In this document: piece after piece, positions 1-7,220 of the stretch
Layout of the letters: every line of letters begins with the position of its first letter
Position numbering within the stretch: the first letter of the stretch is position 1
NCBI GenBank assembly: GCA_027081115.1
Contig: JALWLD010000042.1
Span: 1-56,252 of the forward strand
DNA from: Sulfurovum sp.
GTDB lineage: Bacteria > Campylobacterota > Campylobacteria > Campylobacterales > Sulfurovaceae
Direction of reading: 5' to 3'
Length of the DNA stretch: 56,252 nt
Notes under the pieces: model-generated
What the model was told of the DNA's origin: nothing
Databases searched by the model: none
Seen by the model: the letters and a program-made list of their open reading frames with translations, nothing else
Program-made: the position numbers and the translations under genes

Positions 1-129
1 CAAGAGGCGAAAGCCCTCTCTAATCAAACCGGAACACCTGAACTAAGAGACCTGCAAAGGATAAGGAGTTGTATATCAGCTATCAATCGATATACATCTG
101 ATGATAACCGACATGTGACGGATCGTTAA
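1..129 (+). CDS. C-terminal fragment of an unidentified protein (cut by window edge)
   Basis: Reading from the first base, 42 codons run open to a TAA at 127-129, and a strong hairpin follows 8 bases later. That is the arrangement expected for the 3' end of a real gene. The visible peptide is polar and basic and ends ...DDNRHVTDR. I do not recognise a family. Its position beside a tRNA cluster is compatible with a mobile-element gene, but nothing visible proves it. Confidence 0.4.
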   Translation, partial: QEAKALSNQTGTPELRDLQRIRSCISAINRYTSDDNRHVTDR

Positions 130-137
130 TCAGTGTT

Positions 138-167
138 TTGAGCCCTGTGTTTTTACATAGGGCTCAA
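138..167 (+). terminator. Hairpin terminator after the edge gene
   Basis: A 12-bp stem (138-149 with 156-167, one G-T wobble) encloses a T-rich 6-base loop, just after the TAA at 127-129. No long T-run follows the stem on the plus strand. The call therefore rests on stem strength and position. Confidence 0.5.
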
Positions 168-305
168 GTGCTCTTCAAATTTCACTCGATGCTCTGGATT
201 GTACTTTGGTGTGGGAAATACGTGGGAATATAGGATAAGATCAAATAGCTTAAATGCTCTCAAGTTACGCTGTTTTGGGACTTAGTTTGGATTGTTTAAA
301 AGTGC

Positions 306-393
306 TGGCCGGGAGAGGGGGATTCGAACCCCCGGAGGTATTACCCTCACCGGTTTTCAAGACCGGCACATTCGACCACTCTGACATCTCCCG
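306..393 (-). tRNA. tRNA-Ser(TGA)
   Basis: A minus-strand cloverleaf with acceptor CGGGAGA/TCTCCCG, a long class II variable arm, T-arm GGTTCGAATCC and anticodon loop CTTGAAA, giving anticodon TGA. The 3' CCA is encoded (306-308 on the complement). It is the last gene of a four-tRNA minus-strand cluster. Confidence 0.95.
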
Positions 394-446
394 ACATTTT
401 GTAGAATAGAATTCTATCTAAAAAAGATAAAAACTAGTTTATATAG

Positions 447-533
447 TGGTACCCGGAGCCGGACTTGAACCGGCACGGTCGCAATGACCGGGGGATTTTA
501 AGTCCCCTGTGTCTACCATTCCACCACCCGGGC
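447..533 (-). tRNA. tRNA-Leu(TAA)
   Basis: A class II tRNA on the minus strand with acceptor GCCCGGG/TCCGGGT (closed by wobble pairs), a long variable arm, anticodon loop ACTTAAAAT (TAA) and T-loop TTCAAGT. CCA is encoded at 447-449. It lies between tRNA-Cys and tRNA-Ser and is probably cotranscribed with them. Confidence 0.95.
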
Positions 534-559
534 TTAGGTACCATTTATTTTCATACTTG

Positions 560-635
560 TGGAGGAACCAGCCGGACTCGAACCGGCGAATAGCAGCTTT
601 GCAGGCTGCGGCCTTACCAACTTGGCGATGGTTCC
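560..635 (-). tRNA. tRNA-Cys(GCA)
   Basis: A 76-nt minus-strand tRNA with acceptor GGAACCA/TGGTTCC, anticodon loop CTGCAAA (GCA) and T-loop TTCGAGT. CCA is encoded at 560-562. Only 13 bases separate it from tRNA-Gly, so they share a transcript. Confidence 0.95.
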
Positions 636-648
636 ACTTATAAATTTA

Positions 649-723
649 TGGAGCGGGCGAACGGGTTCGAACCGTCGACCCCAACCTTGGCAAGGTTATG
701 CTCTACCGCTGAGCTACGCCCGC
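649..723 (-). tRNA. tRNA-Gly(GCC)
   Basis: A 75-nt minus-strand tRNA with acceptor GCGGGCG/CGCCCGC, anticodon loop TTGCCAA (GCC) and T-loop TTCGAAC. CCA is encoded at 649-651. It is the first tRNA of the cluster, just downstream of a TATAAT box. Confidence 0.95.
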
Positions 724-766
724 AAATCCATACCTCATTTAAGTGTTAGCTTAAAATTGGAGTGCG

Positions 767-772
767 ATTATA
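767..772 (-). promoter_or_regulatory. -10 box of the Gly-Cys-Leu-Ser tRNA cluster
   Basis: A perfect TATAAT on the minus strand, about 44 bases before the mature 5' end of tRNA-Gly. No clear -35 is seen, which is common in Campylobacterota promoters. Confidence 0.6.
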
Positions 773-807
773 GCTAAAAACAATTTAAAAGTAAATAGTA
801 TTTGTGC

Positions 808-813
808 TATAAT
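808..813 (+). promoter_or_regulatory. ilvD: -10 box of ilvD
   Basis: A perfect TATAAT, 73 bases before the chosen ilvD start. It lies back to back with the tRNA promoter, so the 724-886 gap holds divergent promoters. No convincing -35 is seen. Confidence 0.55.
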
Positions 814-886
814 CTCCCAAAAATATAAATTCCTTGCTTCAGCAGGGAAGTTGAGGGTGGAAGATTACTTTCAAAGGAGAATAAGT

Positions 887-2578
887 ATGATGAGAAGTGA
901 TGAAATAAAAAAAGGTTTTAGTAGAGCACCACATAGATCTTTACTACGAGCAACAGGTGTCACAGATGAGGATTTTGAAAAACCGTTTATTGGAGTTGCA
1001 AACTCTTTTATTGAAATTATTCCGGGTCACTTTTTTCTAAATAAAGTATCTGAAGTCATCAAAGCAGAGATCCGTGCCAATGGATGTGTACCTTTTGAAT
1101 TTAACACCATTGGTGTAGATGATGGGATTGCAATGGGTCATGATGGAATGCTCTATTCTCTACCAAGTCGAGAGATCATTGCAAACTCTATGGAAACGGT
1201 CATGAATGCACATAAACTCGATGCAATGATTGCTATACCCAACTGTGACAAGATCGTCCCGGGGATGATCATGGGTGCTTTAAGAGTAGACGTACCTACA
1301 GTATTTGTTTCTGGTGGGCCTATGGCTGCTGGGCACAAAGAAGATGGTACACCTATTGACTTGGCAACAGCTTTTGAAGCAGTGGGGCAGCATGAAGCCG
1401 GAGAGATCACCGATGAAGAGCTACTTGACATTGAGTGTAACGCTTGTCCAAGTGGAGGTTCATGTTCTGGTATGTTTACAGCCAACTCTATGAATACACT
1501 GATGGAGGCTATGGGTATTGCCCTACCGGGGAATGGTACCATCCTAGCATTGACTCCAGAGAGAACAGAGCTTTATAAAAAAGCGGCTAAACGTATTTGC
1601 GAAATTGCGAAATCTGAAGCAAGTGAGCGTGAAAAGTACCGTATGCGAAATATTCTCAATGAAAATGCTGTACGTAATGCCTTTGCCGTAGATATGGCAA
1701 TGGGTGGTTCTTCCAACACTGTACTTCACATGCTTGCTATTGCTAAAGAGGCAGAGGTTGAATTTAACCTTGAAGATATCAATGCCATTTCAAAAAGAGT
1801 CTCACACATTGCAAAAATCTCTCCATCGTTGACAACCGTACACATGGAAGACATTAACAAAGCAGGTGGAGTTAATGCCGTCATGAACGAGATGATGAAG
1901 CGTGGAGATGACATCTTGCTTGACAATCTCTCTGTAACAGGAGAGACTCTCTATGAAAAAGTTAAAGATGCAAAGATTTTAGATACTAACATCATTCATA
2001 CTATTGACAATCCTTACTCTGAAGTGGGTGGGCTTGCTATTCTTTATGGTAACTTGGCGGAACAGGGTGCGGTTATTAAAACTGCAGGAATCACAGGAGA
2101 GAGAATCTTTACAGGAACCGCCGTATGTTTTGACTCTCAAGATGATGCCATTGATGGTATTTTAAAAGGGAAAGTCAAAGCCGGAAATGTCGTTGTCATC
2201 CGTTATGAAGGTCCTAAAGGTGGTCCAGGAATGCAAGAGATGTTGAGCCCTACTTCACTCATCATGGGTATGGGTCTTGGCGACAAAGTTGCACTTATTA
2301 CCGATGGTAGGTTCTCTGGAGCCACAAGAGGTGCGAGTATTGGGCATGTAAGTCCTGAAGCTGCGGAAGGTGGGCTCATTGGATTACTTGAAGATGGAGA
2401 TGAAATTCACATCGATGTAGATGCCTATATTTTACAAGCGAATCTTAGTGATGAAGTCATTGAACAAAGAAGAGCAAACTTTACACCACTGGTCAAGCCA
2501 TTGAAGAGTAAATGGTTACGTCAGTACCGAGCACTGGTCACCAATGCAAGCCATGGAGCAATACTCGAAGCAGAGTAA
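887..2578 (+). CDS. ilvD: Dihydroxy-acid dehydratase
   Basis: IlvD dehydrates 2,3-dihydroxy acids to 2-keto acids in isoleucine and valine synthesis, and also serves the pantothenate branch. The cytosolic enzyme carries an Fe-S cluster. The protein is about 563 residues, the usual family length, and shows the conserved cysteine motifs NCDKIVPGM and [18 protein letters not shown]. Late in the protein it has KGGPGMQEM and [10 protein letters not shown], both family hallmarks. The frame extends to 851, but an AAAGGAGA ribosome site at 874-881 sits at the right distance from the ATG at 887. A second ATG follows directly. No other branched-chain gene lies nearby. Confidence 0.97.
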   Translation: MMRSDEIKKGFSRAPHRSLLRATGVTDEDFEKPFIGVANSFIEIIPGHFFLNKVSEVIKAEIRANGCVPFEFNTIGVDDGIAMGHDGMLYSLPSREIIANSMETVMNAHKLDAMIAIPNCDKIVPGMIMGALRVDVPTVFVSGGPMAAGHKEDGTPIDLATAFEAVGQHEAGEITDEELLDIECNACPSGGSCSGMFTANSMNTLMEAMGIALPGNGTILALTPERTELYKKAAKRICEIAKSEASEREKYRMRNILNENAVRNAFAVDMAMGGSSNTVLHMLAIAKEAEVEFNLEDINAISKRVSHIAKISPSLTTVHMEDINKAGGVNAVMNEMMKRGDDILLDNLSVTGETLYEKVKDAKILDTNIIHTIDNPYSEVGGLAILYGNLAEQGAVIKTAGITGERIFTGTAVCFDSQDDAIDGILKGKVKAGNVVVIRYEGPKGGPGMQEMLSPTSLIMGMGLGDKVALITDGRFSGATRGASIGHVSPEAAEGGLIGLLEDGDEIHIDVDAYILQANLSDEVIEQRRANFTPLVKPLKSKWLRQYRALVTNASHGAILEAE

Positions 2579-2579
2579 A

Positions 2580-2624
2580 AAGCTTATCTTCTTACATCAT
2601 CAGATGGAGCCGTGAAGTAAGCTT
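2580..2624 (-). terminator. Hairpin between ilvD and the zinc-ribbon gene
   Basis: An 11-bp stem with one bulged base (left arm from 2580, right arm 2614-2624) starts just past the ilvD stop and runs into the 3' end of the convergent gene. On the minus strand it is followed by TTTTAC. It can serve as a terminator in either direction. Confidence 0.45.
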
Positions 2625-2822
2625 TCCCATAAGCGTTTCCTTTTCCGGCAATGCAGCAATATCATTGACACTTCTATGTATTTGTTTCCATGGAGACTCT
2701 GTACACCTATCTACAGCCAAGAGAGTCTCTTTTCGTCCCAATACCTCTCCACAGTTTCTACACTGCTTCCAAGCACCATTCCACTCAATATTTACATTAT
2801 TGCATTTGGTACATATATCCAT
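2592..2822 (-). CDS. Small zinc-ribbon protein, function unknown
   Basis: A 76-residue protein with two CxxC knuckles near its N-terminus (CTKC at about residues 4-7, CRNC at about 21-24). This is the pattern of a zinc ribbon, and the rest is basic and polar with no membrane segment. AAGGAGA lies 8 bases before the ATG on the minus strand, which supports a real gene. It converges on ilvD, with 13 bases between the stops. It could bind nucleic acid or a protein partner. I cannot assign a function. Confidence 0.7.
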   Translation of the reverse strand: MDICTKCNNVNIEWNGAWKQCRNCGEVLGRKETLLAVDRCTESPWKQIHRSVNDIAALPEKETLMGKLTSRLHLMM

Positions 2823-2910
2823 ATATTATCTCCTTAATACATTGTGCTACAAACAGATGCTTGCCTTGTGTTATTGAATTATTTAGTAGTTTTATTGAAA
2901 ATATTTAAGA

Positions 2911-2931
2911 GGAGGAGCACTTTGCTCCTCC
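2911..2931 (-). terminator. Terminator of the LysM-NlpC/P60 gene
   Basis: A perfect 9-bp GC-rich stem (2911-2919 with 2923-2931) with a 3-base loop, 18 bases past the stop of the minus-strand hydrolase gene. A T-rich tract follows on that strand. Confidence 0.7.
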
Positions 2932-2948
2932 GGAGGTTACATTTATAA

Positions 2949-3713
2949 TTACGAAGTTACTCTTCTTGCACCTTTGTAGCGCTTACTATAAAAGTTTTTG
3001 CTAAGAGAGGTAATGATCACTTTCTTCTTTGCAGAACTTGCATGAATGAATTTATTGTTTCCAATGTAAATACCTACGTGATTAACATACCCTTTACGTC
3101 TCTTAGATGTATCAAAGAAAATAAGATCACCCGGCTTAAGATTCTTTCTACTGACATATTTTCCATATTTGGATTGTTCTATAGCTCTTCTTGGGATTTT
3201 GATACCGTTCTTCTTACATACATAGGAGGTAAGCCCAGAACAATCAAAAGTATTTTTCTGACCTACTGCGCCCCACACATATCTACGTCCCAACTTATTT
3301 TTAGCAAGTTTAATCATCTTCATAGATTTTTTGCTACTTTTTCCTGAGAAGAGGATATCTTTAATAGAGTATTTTGTGCTTTTTTTAGCGTTTGCTTTTT
3401 TAAATTTTACACTCTTAAGTGCAGAAGCCAATTTTTTCTCTTGTCTTTTTGAAGAAGAGGCTACCCTAGTTCTTTTTTTCTTTTTAGTAGTCGTTGATTT
3501 AGTAGGTACTTTCAATACTTTACCCACTTTAAGTATTGTTCCCTTTTTTATACCGTTCGCTTTTTTAATCGCATCAACTGTGGTATGGTTTTTCTTGGCA
3601 ATGCTATAAAGACTATCACCCTTTTTTACCTTATGCTTTACTGTCTTTGTAGCCGCATGGCTCGATACAGTAAGTACAGATAACAATACCAATAATTTGT
3701 AAATTTTTTTCAT
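2949..3713 (-). CDS. Secreted LysM-NlpC/P60 cell-wall peptidase
   Basis: This is a predicted periplasmic or secreted peptidoglycan endopeptidase. Residues 1-20 form a Sec signal peptide ending SSHA. Residues 26-70 are one LysM peptidoglycan-binding motif (KKGDSLYSIAKKN...). A Lys-rich basic linker leads to an NlpC/P60 domain from about residue 130. The expected catalytic residues are visible: Cys158 in FDCSG, His212 in NHVGIYIG and a third polar residue, His224, in FIHAS. GGGAGGAAG precedes the ATG. The gene stands alone, and its long leader (about 300 bases) holds a GEMM-type riboswitch and a terminator-like hairpin. Its expression is therefore probably set by a cyclic dinucleotide. The exact bond cleaved is not evident. 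Confidence 0.9.
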   Translation of the reverse strand: MKKIYKLLVLLSVLTVSSHAATKTVKHKVKKGDSLYSIAKKNHTTVDAIKKANGIKKGTILKVGKVLKVPTKSTTTKKKKRTRVASSSKRQEKKLASALKSVKFKKANAKKSTKYSIKDILFSGKSSKKSMKMIKLAKNKLGRRYVWGAVGQKNTFDCSGLTSYVCKKNGIKIPRRAIEQSKYGKYVSRKNLKPGDLIFFDTSKRRKGYVNHVGIYIGNNKFIHASSAKKKVIITSLSKNFYSKRYKGARRVTS

Positions 3714-3860
3714 AAAACTTCCTCCCAGATCGGTTTTAATTCTTATTCTTCTTTATACCATACTAAAAAATATGTAATCCATTGTATCAACAAAATTCTT
3801 AATCAAAAATAAAACTTTGTATTATTTGATTTGATTGATAATATCAAATACAATCTCGTA

Positions 3861-3908
3861 TAAAAATCTGCTTTTCTTTGAGAAGGAAATATAAGTATTC
3901 TACGCAGA
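3861..3908 (-). terminator. Candidate riboswitch-controlled terminator in the NlpC/P60 leader
   Basis: On the minus strand TCTGC (3908-3904) can pair with GCAGA (3871-3867). That stem encloses a second small hairpin and is followed at once by TTTTTA. The bases of its first arm can instead pair with CAGACT (3934-3929) at the end of the aptamer, so the two structures exclude each other. The outer stem is only 5 bp, which limits confidence. Confidence 0.45.
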
Positions 3909-3920
3909 CTATATGCTCAA

Positions 3921-4013
3921 ATATTGGCAGTCTGGCGATCTTTACAATCAAAGACCCATGACTTTCTGTCCCTGCTTCACAACAGGTTTAGCTTTTCAAC
4001 ATCTCGGCAATAT
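3921..4013 (-). promoter_or_regulatory. c-di-GMP-I (GEMM) type riboswitch aptamer
   Basis: Read on the minus strand, the segment contains AAAAGCTAAACC, then a perfect P2 hairpin CCTGTT-GTGA-AGCAGG with a GNRA loop. Next come GGGACAGAAAGTCATGGGTC, a second stem (GTCTTT/AAAGAT) and GATCGCCAGACTGCC. This order matches my memory of the GEMM-I consensus: AAACC, a GNRA hairpin, GGGACGCAAAGCC, GGGTC, then GATCGCC..GCC. ATATTG (4013-4008) can pair with CAATAT (3926-3921) as a closing stem. It lies in the leader of the NlpC/P60 gene, about 210 bases before its start. GEMM aptamers bind c-di-GMP and a subclass binds cGAMP, and the ligand cannot be decided here. The remaining intergenic DNA (3714-3860 and 4014-4069) shows no gene. 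Confidence 0.78.
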
Positions 4014-4069
4014 GATATCAAATTTCTCTTAAATAAATATAAAAGTGAAGAGATCATTTTTTATAATAA

Positions 4070-5749
4070 TTATAATACTTTTTTTAATGTAGCAACGATA
4101 TGATCCGCTACCCTGAAGGCATTGGCATAAATAGTCCAGGTGTAAGGCACAGAACCTCCCGTAGGCATGAAGCTAGCATCTGCAACAAATAGATTTGGTA
4201 CATCATGTGATTGACAATATTTGTTCAACACTGAATGTTTTGGGTCATCCCCGAAACGACAGCCACCAGCTACAAGATTTTGAGGAGGAGAAGAGGAGAC
4301 ACCAGAATAGATATTTTTCGCACCCATCTCTTCAAGTACTTTTTCACACTTTTTAGCAATATACTTCCCCACCTTGAGATCTTGAGGATGTGCTTCGACA
4401 CGAAGTTTTCCCACAGGCATACCATACTTGTCTTTATGTATGGGATCCAGAGCGACAAAACAGTTGTCGTTGGGTAACCAGTCATTAAATATCTCAAAAC
4501 GAATACTTTTTTGCTTCTTAAATCTATCTGTCAGTTTTTCTCCCAAAGCAGAACCCCAGACAAGTTTTCCACTCTCTTCATTGTTTTTACGCGCACGGGA
4601 GATAATATTTTGGTGTTCAAACATAAATTCAACAGAACCACCCTTAAAAGTCCCATCCCACCAATGATCAATAAAATACCAATCTAAAATTGAACGATTG
4701 ACAAATAGCCCTGTCTGCATAAGCTCTTTAAAAGATATCTCTTTGAGACTCTCTTCATGTAACTCTCCCTGCCCTGATCCACCTGCAGAAAAAATAAGGT
4801 TTTTCCCAAGTTCTCCAGAGCTGTTACCCAAACCATCTGGGTGCAGTCTATTCCCAGAGTTTAGCAAGAGTCTTGCACTTTCATGTGCCTGTGCAGCTAC
4901 CACAAATAGCTTTGCATAAATATGTCTCTCTTTTCCTGTCACAGTATCGACTACTACCGCATAATCTACTGCCTCCTTTTTGCTTGTATGTAAAGATTTG
5001 ACATAGCTGTTACTCATAAGCGTCAGATTACCCGTAGCCAGTGCAGGTATAAGCAGTGCTTCTCTTGAAGATCCTTTTGCACCAGATTCACAGCCGTAGG
5101 AACCACAAAAGTTGGAGTAGAAGCAGGCATTACGGTGCTCTTTATTTCGGGAAAGCACAGCTCGGGGTGTGACCAAAGGTGTAATGTCAAGTGCTTTACA
5201 ACTTTTGTCAAGCAGTTTCACCACTGCATTTTCATTTGTAGGAGGCTGGGTAAAGTCAGCTGTGCTTCGTGGTGGTTCAAAAGGGTGCTTTTTATATTTA
5301 CCAGAAATCCCTACCAACTCTTCCGCCTTCACATAGTAGGGTTCCATTTCATCATAGCCTATAGGCCAGTCTACAACATTGGCTCCTTTTATCTCTCCAT
5401 ATTTACTCTTAAGTCTAAAGTCATCTGGATGCATACGGTGTAACATACCTGACATAAAATTGGAAGATCCACCAACTACATTGCCATTCCAGAAGCTCCA
5501 CCCCGAATCATAAGTTGGTGTTGTCTCCCATTTGCCATCTACCTTCTCTTCAATAGTATGATACTCATCAAAAAGATTGGGGGTCACAATATCACGACGA
5601 CAATAGGCCAATTCATCTTTAGAAAACTCTTCACGTTTAAGCAGTCTTCCTTTTTCAAGTACAGCTACCTTGTAACCTGCTTGTGTCAGGGTATATGCCA
5701 CTGCTCCACCACTTGCTCCTGAACCGACGATAACCACATCATACTTCAT
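4070..5749 (-). CDS. GMC-family FAD-dependent dehydrogenase, large subunit
   Basis: A 559-residue glucose-methanol-choline family oxidoreductase, most like the flavoprotein subunit of gluconate/sorbitol 2-dehydrogenases. It probably oxidises a sugar or polyol and passes electrons to a cytochrome or quinone. An N-terminal FAD fold carries VVIVGSGASGGAVAY (residues 5-19), and the C-terminal domain has CRFGDDPKHSVLN and NLFVADASFMPTGGSVPYT. The His that usually precedes the GG-R-G motif is not obvious (NLVAGGCRFG), so catalysis may differ. It has no signal peptide and overlaps the partner small-subunit gene by 11 bases. In known systems that partner carries the large subunit through the Tat pathway. 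No cytochrome subunit lies beside it. The substrate is unknown. Confidence 0.85.
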   Translation of the reverse strand: MKYDVVIVGSGASGGAVAYTLTQAGYKVAVLEKGRLLKREEFSKDELAYCRRDIVTPNLFDEYHTIEEKVDGKWETTPTYDSGWSFWNGNVVGGSSNFMSGMLHRMHPDDFRLKSKYGEIKGANVVDWPIGYDEMEPYYVKAEELVGISGKYKKHPFEPPRSTADFTQPPTNENAVVKLLDKSCKALDITPLVTPRAVLSRNKEHRNACFYSNFCGSYGCESGAKGSSREALLIPALATGNLTLMSNSYVKSLHTSKKEAVDYAVVVDTVTGKERHIYAKLFVVAAQAHESARLLLNSGNRLHPDGLGNSSGELGKNLIFSAGGSGQGELHEESLKEISFKELMQTGLFVNRSILDWYFIDHWWDGTFKGGSVEFMFEHQNIISRARKNNEESGKLVWGSALGEKLTDRFKKQKSIRFEIFNDWLPNDNCFVALDPIHKDKYGMPVGKLRVEAHPQDLKVGKYIAKKCEKVLEEMGAKNIYSGVSSSPPQNLVAGGCRFGDDPKHSVLNKYCQSHDVPNLFVADASFMPTGGSVPYTWTIYANAFRVADHIVATLKKVL

Positions 5750-6245
5750 CTATCACATACCTCTTTTTTGCTCTGGGTTTACCACCATATGCATTCAACG
5801 CCTTCCAGCCTGACTCATTGATATTGGCACCATAGACAGGATCAGAGAAAAGTCCTTCCATTGTTAAGGTCATAATGCGAGAGAGCCAATTTCTTCCGTA
5901 ACTTGTCTCTTCATAGGCGCGTAGGGCTTTCTCTTTTTCTGCACTGTCCATTAAAACAAACTTTCCTTTTTCACGAGTTATCAATTCTTCTGCTCCTTCA
6001 AGAACAAATGCTCTGATATCTTTATCATAACTTTTATGCTTTACTGTTTCAAAAAGAAAAGCAATAGCATGCATCTCTGTAGCCGAAGGCAATTTAGTGT
6101 TTTTAGGAAACATATGATCCTGCACAGCAGCGATGGTCTCTTTCACTTTTTTAAATGACTTCTCAAATGAAGAAGTCTCTTTTGCTTCTATATAAGGGGA
6201 GAGCCCTAAAAGAGAGCCCAGTACCAAAAACTTTCTACGCTTCAT
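5739..6245 (-). CDS. Gluconate 2-dehydrogenase subunit 3-like protein
   Basis: About 168 residues from the ATG at 6245, starting MKRRKFLVLGSLLG. It has a basic head and a hydrophobic segment, as in the secreted small subunit of membrane-bound gluconate-type dehydrogenases, with ISP-like helical content after it. The frame extends upstream to 6275. I prefer the internal ATG because it puts KRRKFL at the N-terminus and has a GGTTGG-like site before it. It lies upstream of, and overlaps, the GMC flavoprotein gene on the same strand, so the two are translated together. The twin Arg in KRRKFL makes Tat export plausible but not certain. Confidence 0.8.
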   Translation of the reverse strand: MKRRKFLVLGSLLGLSPYIEAKETSSFEKSFKKVKETIAAVQDHMFPKNTKLPSATEMHAIAFLFETVKHKSYDKDIRAFVLEGAEELITREKGKFVLMDSAEKEKALRAYEETSYGRNWLSRIMTLTMEGLFSDPVYGANINESGWKALNAYGGKPRAKKRYVIDEV

Positions 6246-6346
6246 AAAAACCAACCTGTTATTTTTTATTATCATAATGATACTGTGTGTACTTTAAGTG
6301 CAACTCTTCTCACTACAAAGCAACCAACATTATAAAAACGAATACA

Positions 6347-6373
6347 CATACATTGCACAGCATACATTGTACA
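6347..6373. repeat. Direct repeat of a 13-mer in a divergent promoter region
   Basis: CATACATTGCACA (6347-6359) and CATACATTGTACA (6361-6373) differ at one base and start 14 bases apart. They lie between the divergent dehydrogenase and Cys-peptide genes, 32 bases before the ATG at 6405. They could be a tandem operator. Confidence 0.5.
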
Positions 6374-6404
6374 CTGCCAATATCTAAACAAAAAGGAAAT
6401 AAAG

Positions 6405-6596
6405 ATGAAAAAGTTAATTTTTAGTTCACTCATAGGATTTGCGCTGATTGCATTTACCGGATGTACGTATGACAAAGAAGCACCTGTAACAAAGTGTCAA
6501 TCTGGAAAATGCGACTCTGCTAAAAAGGTAGATAAAAAATGTCAATCGGGTAAATGTGGTGATGCAAAACAAGCATCTAAAAAATGTGGTTCGTGA
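6405..6596 (+). CDS. Small Cys-rich lipoprotein, HvfA/bufferin-like peptide 1
   Basis: A 63-residue peptide starting MKKLIFSSLIGFALIAFTGC. This is a lipoprotein signal with lipobox FTGC, so the mature N-terminus would be the lipidated Cys20. The mature part is Lys-rich and carries KCQSGKC twice, then KKCGS at the end. The (K)CxxGKC(G) pattern is shared with the second peptide at 7221 and recalls the EGKCG repeats of HvfA-type copper-related RiPP precursors. AAAAAGGAAATAAAG precedes the ATG. It sits upstream of a DoxX gene, as in those operons, but no DUF692 or DUF2063 maturation gene is in the window. The family assignment is an inference. Confidence 0.65.
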   Translation: MKKLIFSSLIGFALIAFTGCTYDKEAPVTKCQSGKCDSAKKVDKKCQSGKCGDAKQASKKCGS

Positions 6597-6673
6597 TAAA
6601 TACACAGATACTACACGAGTTTCATACTATACTTAGAGCGTATCAAAAGTTAGTATTAAACTTTGCAAGCACG

Positions 6674-6715
6674 ATCAGATGCTCAGGACAACCTAGATTG
6701 TTCAAAGCATCTGAT
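6674..6715 (+). repeat. 10-bp perfect inverted repeat before doxX
   Basis: ATCAGATGCT (6674-6683) is perfectly complementary to AGCATCTGAT (6706-6715). The 22-base loop holds an inner ACAA/TTGT pairing. Only TTT follows the stem. It could be a weak terminator or a processing hairpin that separates the first peptide gene from doxX. Confidence 0.5.
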
Positions 6716-6743
6716 TTAGATACAAAAGATAAAGGAGGGTGTG

Positions 6744-7181
6744 ATGTTAAAAACTATATACCCATTTACAAAGAACATTCTAAGTAACGGCCAGAGTCTT
6801 TCACTCTTGTTGGCACGATTTGCTGTAGCATACGGATTTTACGATCCAGCTATGCAAAAATGGTCAGACATCGGATCTGTGGCTACCTGGTTTGGATCTA
6901 TGGGCATACCTTTTCCGACACTTAATGCTTACATGGCAGCAAGCACAGAGCTTCTTGGTGTCATTCTCTTGACATTGGGGCTCTTTACAAGGCTTATTTC
7001 TATTCCACTGATGGTTGTAATGGTTGTTGCCATTACAACTGTTCACTTAGCTCATGGTTTTTCTGCGGGTGATAATGGATTTGAGATACCTATGTATTAT
7101 CTGTTATTCTTAGCTATATTTGCTTCATTTGGAGCCGGAAAATTCTCTTTGGACTATCTTTTGTTCGGCGACGAGCAATAG
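6744..7181 (+). CDS. DoxX family membrane protein
   Basis: A 145-residue inner-membrane protein with four predicted membrane segments (about residues 20-38, 62-80, 86-105 and 118-137). It has the DoxX-type sequence ...TELLGVILLTLGLFTRL. AAAGGAGG at 6731-6738 best fits the ATG at 6744, although an in-frame GTG directly precedes it. It lies between two small Cys-rich secreted peptides. DoxX-type proteins occur in thiosulfate:quinone oxidoreductases, in redox-stress operons and in the HvfA/bufferin operons. The flanking peptides make the last the best fit. The reaction it performs here is unknown. Confidence 0.85.
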   Translation: MLKTIYPFTKNILSNGQSLSLLLARFAVAYGFYDPAMQKWSDIGSVATWFGSMGIPFPTLNAYMAASTELLGVILLTLGLFTRLISIPLMVVMVVAITTVHLAHGFSAGDNGFEIPMYYLLFLAIFASFGAGKFSLDYLLFGDEQ

Positions 7182-7220
7182 TAGTCTATACACTATTTAC
7201 ATACAATTAAAGGAAAAAAA

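Noticed and set aside
6584-6787. A short frame between the first Cys peptide and doxX
   Set aside because: It spans the inverted repeat and the doxX ribosome site and has no ribosome site of its own.
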